Assembly: GCA_022782305.1 (NCBI GenBank)
Contig: JALFPC010000116.1
Span: 1 to 41,818 of the forward strand
DNA: 41,818 nucleotides
Reading direction: 5' to 3'
DNA from: Prevotella sp.
GTDB taxonomy: Bacteria; Bacteroidota; Bacteroidia; Bacteroidales; Bacteroidaceae
In this document: positions 41,013 to 41,818 of the stretch, one piece after another
Position numbering within the stretch: position 1 is the first letter of the stretch
How the letters are laid out: each line of letters begins with the position of its first letter
The notes under the pieces: model-generated
Database searches by the model: none
Told to the model about the DNA's origin: nothing
The model's input: the letters and a program-made list of their open reading frames with translations, nothing else
Position numbers and translations under genes: made by a program

Positions 41013-41047
41013 ATATTATTGAATAATTGATTATCACATTTTCTCCA

Positions 41048-41055
41048 CAAAAGTA
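41048..41055 (-). promoter_or_regulatory. -7 box of the ATPase promoter
   Basis: TACTTTTG on the minus strand, 35 bp before the ATG. The place where TTTG should be (about 41075-41080) lies inside the left arm of the 25-bp inverted repeat and does not match, suggesting regulated or weak activity. Confidence 0.45.
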
Positions 41056-41068
41056 ATAAAAAAAAGGC

Positions 41069-41137
41069 AATAATATGCCGATAGTGTGCGAAACTTAAGA
41101 TTTTTTATCAACTTTCGCACACTATCGGCATATTATT
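41069..41137. repeat. Perfect 25-bp inverted repeat with 19-bp spacer
   Basis: The arm at 41069-41093 (core ATGCCGATAGTGTGCGAAA) is the exact reverse complement of 41113-41137, with an AT-rich 19-bp spacer. After one mismatch two further inner pairs are possible. The arms are not followed by a U-tract suitable for a terminator. The left arm covers the -33 region of the ATPase promoter. It could be an operator, a recombinase or transposon-end site, or a miniature element. Confidence 0.9.
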
Positions 41138-41165
41138 ACTATAATAATCAACAATACTTAGGTGA

Positions 41166-41330
41166 TTCGCCATACTTGATGGGCAGAAGATTGCTGTCCT
41201 GAAGGCAGAAGATGAGAATCATCAGATTGCTGACAGTACTGATTATGCCAAGTATGAGATATACTGGCTTAGACATTACCTCGATGACATGATACAGATT
41301 TACTTCACACGTAAACACCGCAAAAACTAA
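41166..41330 (+). pseudogene. C-terminal fragment of an unidentified gene
   Basis: An open stretch of 54 codons following an in-frame TGA, with no start codon, reading FAILDGQKIAVLKAEDENHQ and later YEIYWLRHYLDDMIQIYFTR, ending RKHRKN and TAA. Coding-like composition but too short to identify; likely the tail of a gene lost to rearrangement. Confidence 0.4.
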
Positions 41331-41411
41331 GGTGCCCTCATTAACTCGTGAAGATACCTTAGTTGGTCAAAGAAGACACTTTCACAGGGCAACCGAGGAG
41401 TCGCCTTTCGG

Positions 41412-41818
41412 CTATACCCACTTGAAGTCGTTTACTGTGCCCGTGGCAGAAGAGAAACTGATGCCTACCTTGAATATCTTGCGTGGGTCGGCAGCGTATG
41501 GCAGGGCATACCCCTTATCTTCTATCTGCTTCAATGCTATGTCTGCCGTGGAGTTAAGCTTGAGTTCAAAGATATAGACATAATCGGGGCATTCCAATAC
41601 ACAGTCTATGCGACCCTGACTCGTTTCCTTCTCAACCAAAGTGTTGTATTTGCTCAGCATACGCAGGATGAGATAGAAGGTAAGATGGAAATAACGCTCA
41701 CATTCCCTCTCGTCATCCTTACGCTGGAATCGGTAGGTGATATTGGACAGGAAGGATGTGAGCTGGAGTTTGAATTTATCCAAGTCGCCAGCTTCAAGTG
41801 AGTCGCTCACATCACCAA
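41412..41818 (-). CDS. C-terminal part of an AAA-ATPase-like / PD-(D/E)XK (PF08011-type) protein, partial
   Basis: The reading frame enters from the right edge (no start in the window) and ends at 41412, giving about 134 residues. It shows GDVSDSLEAGDLDKFKLQLT, then the nuclease core ECERYFHLTFYLILRML...ETSQGRIDCVLECPDYVYIF followed by ELKL, and ALKQIEDKGYALPYA...KVGISFSSATGTVNDFKW. This is the conserved C-terminal domain of proteins that begin with an AAA-ATPase-like domain (PF09820) and are very numerous in Prevotella and Bacteroides. The Asp (GRID) and Glu-x-Lys (ELK) pattern is intact. Function is unknown; nuclease or element-related roles are suggested by the fold. Confidence 0.85.
   Translation of the reverse strand, partial: GDVSDSLEAGDLDKFKLQLTSFLSNITYRFQRKDDERECERYFHLTFYLILRMLSKYNTLVEKETSQGRIDCVLECPDYVYIFELKLNSTADIALKQIEDKGYALPYAADPRKIFKVGISFSSATGTVNDFKWV

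Overview
The window looks like chromosome from a Bacteroidota organism, most probably Prevotellaceae (Prevotella/Segatella). Three things point there. Promoters follow the phylum's TTTG-N19/20-TAnnTTTG pattern, with several exact matches. Secreted proteins end in type IX secretion (T9SS)-like tails of the YYDLQG / GVYIINGKK kind. The gene set is also typical: a one-protein hybrid two-component regulator, GH3/GH43/CE8 enzymes, VirE_N/PriCT-2 element genes and HEPN/MNT pairs. Assignment is from pattern recognition only.

Layout. (1) 1-4600 is accessory, AT-rich DNA. It holds the 3' part of a mobile-element replication module (PriCT-2 protein with a heptapeptide minisatellite, and a VirE_N/BT4734-like protein), a small LytTR regulator, a HEPN/MNT toxin-antitoxin pair, a DUF3791-like gene spliced onto a histidine-decarboxylase remnant, a candidate ~90-nt small RNA with its own promoter and UUCG-capped terminator, and a secreted lytic transglycosylase. 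(2) 4600-11500 is housekeeping: lemA plus an M48 protease, a GH43 glycosidase, mscL, gapA, miaA and a diacylglycerol-kinase-like gene. (3) 11700-16600 is a glycogen operon: debranching enzyme, GT4 glycogen-synthase-like transferase, and a GH57-like protein that has lost both catalytic residues and carries a lysine-rich tail. (4) 16700-28700 is a glycan-use region: a hybrid sensor/regulator that lacks its ATP-binding kinase domain, convergent with a minus-strand run GT2 - unknown secreted protein - S9 peptidase - GH3 xylosidase. (5) 28900-39100 holds three large secreted proteins: a multidomain pectin methylesterase, a T9SS-tailed protein of unknown function, and an Omp28/choice-of-anchor protein. 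(6) 39200-41818 is accessory again: degraded gene pieces, an AAA ATPase with a PD-(D/E)XK-type domain, a perfect 25-bp inverted repeat, and the 3' end of a second ATPase/nuclease gene.

How the parts fit. lemA/M48 and miaA/dagK are tight pairs. The glycogen genes share one promoter between two good terminators. The degradative enzymes (GH43, GH3, CE8, S9) suggest plant cell-wall use (xylan/arabinan and pectin), with the hybrid regulator as the likely local sensor. The most notable items are the kinase-domain-less hybrid regulator, the catalytically degenerate GH57 with a histone-like tail, the orphan small RNA, and 21-bp-period direct repeats next to a LytTR gene and upstream of the primase-module promoter.
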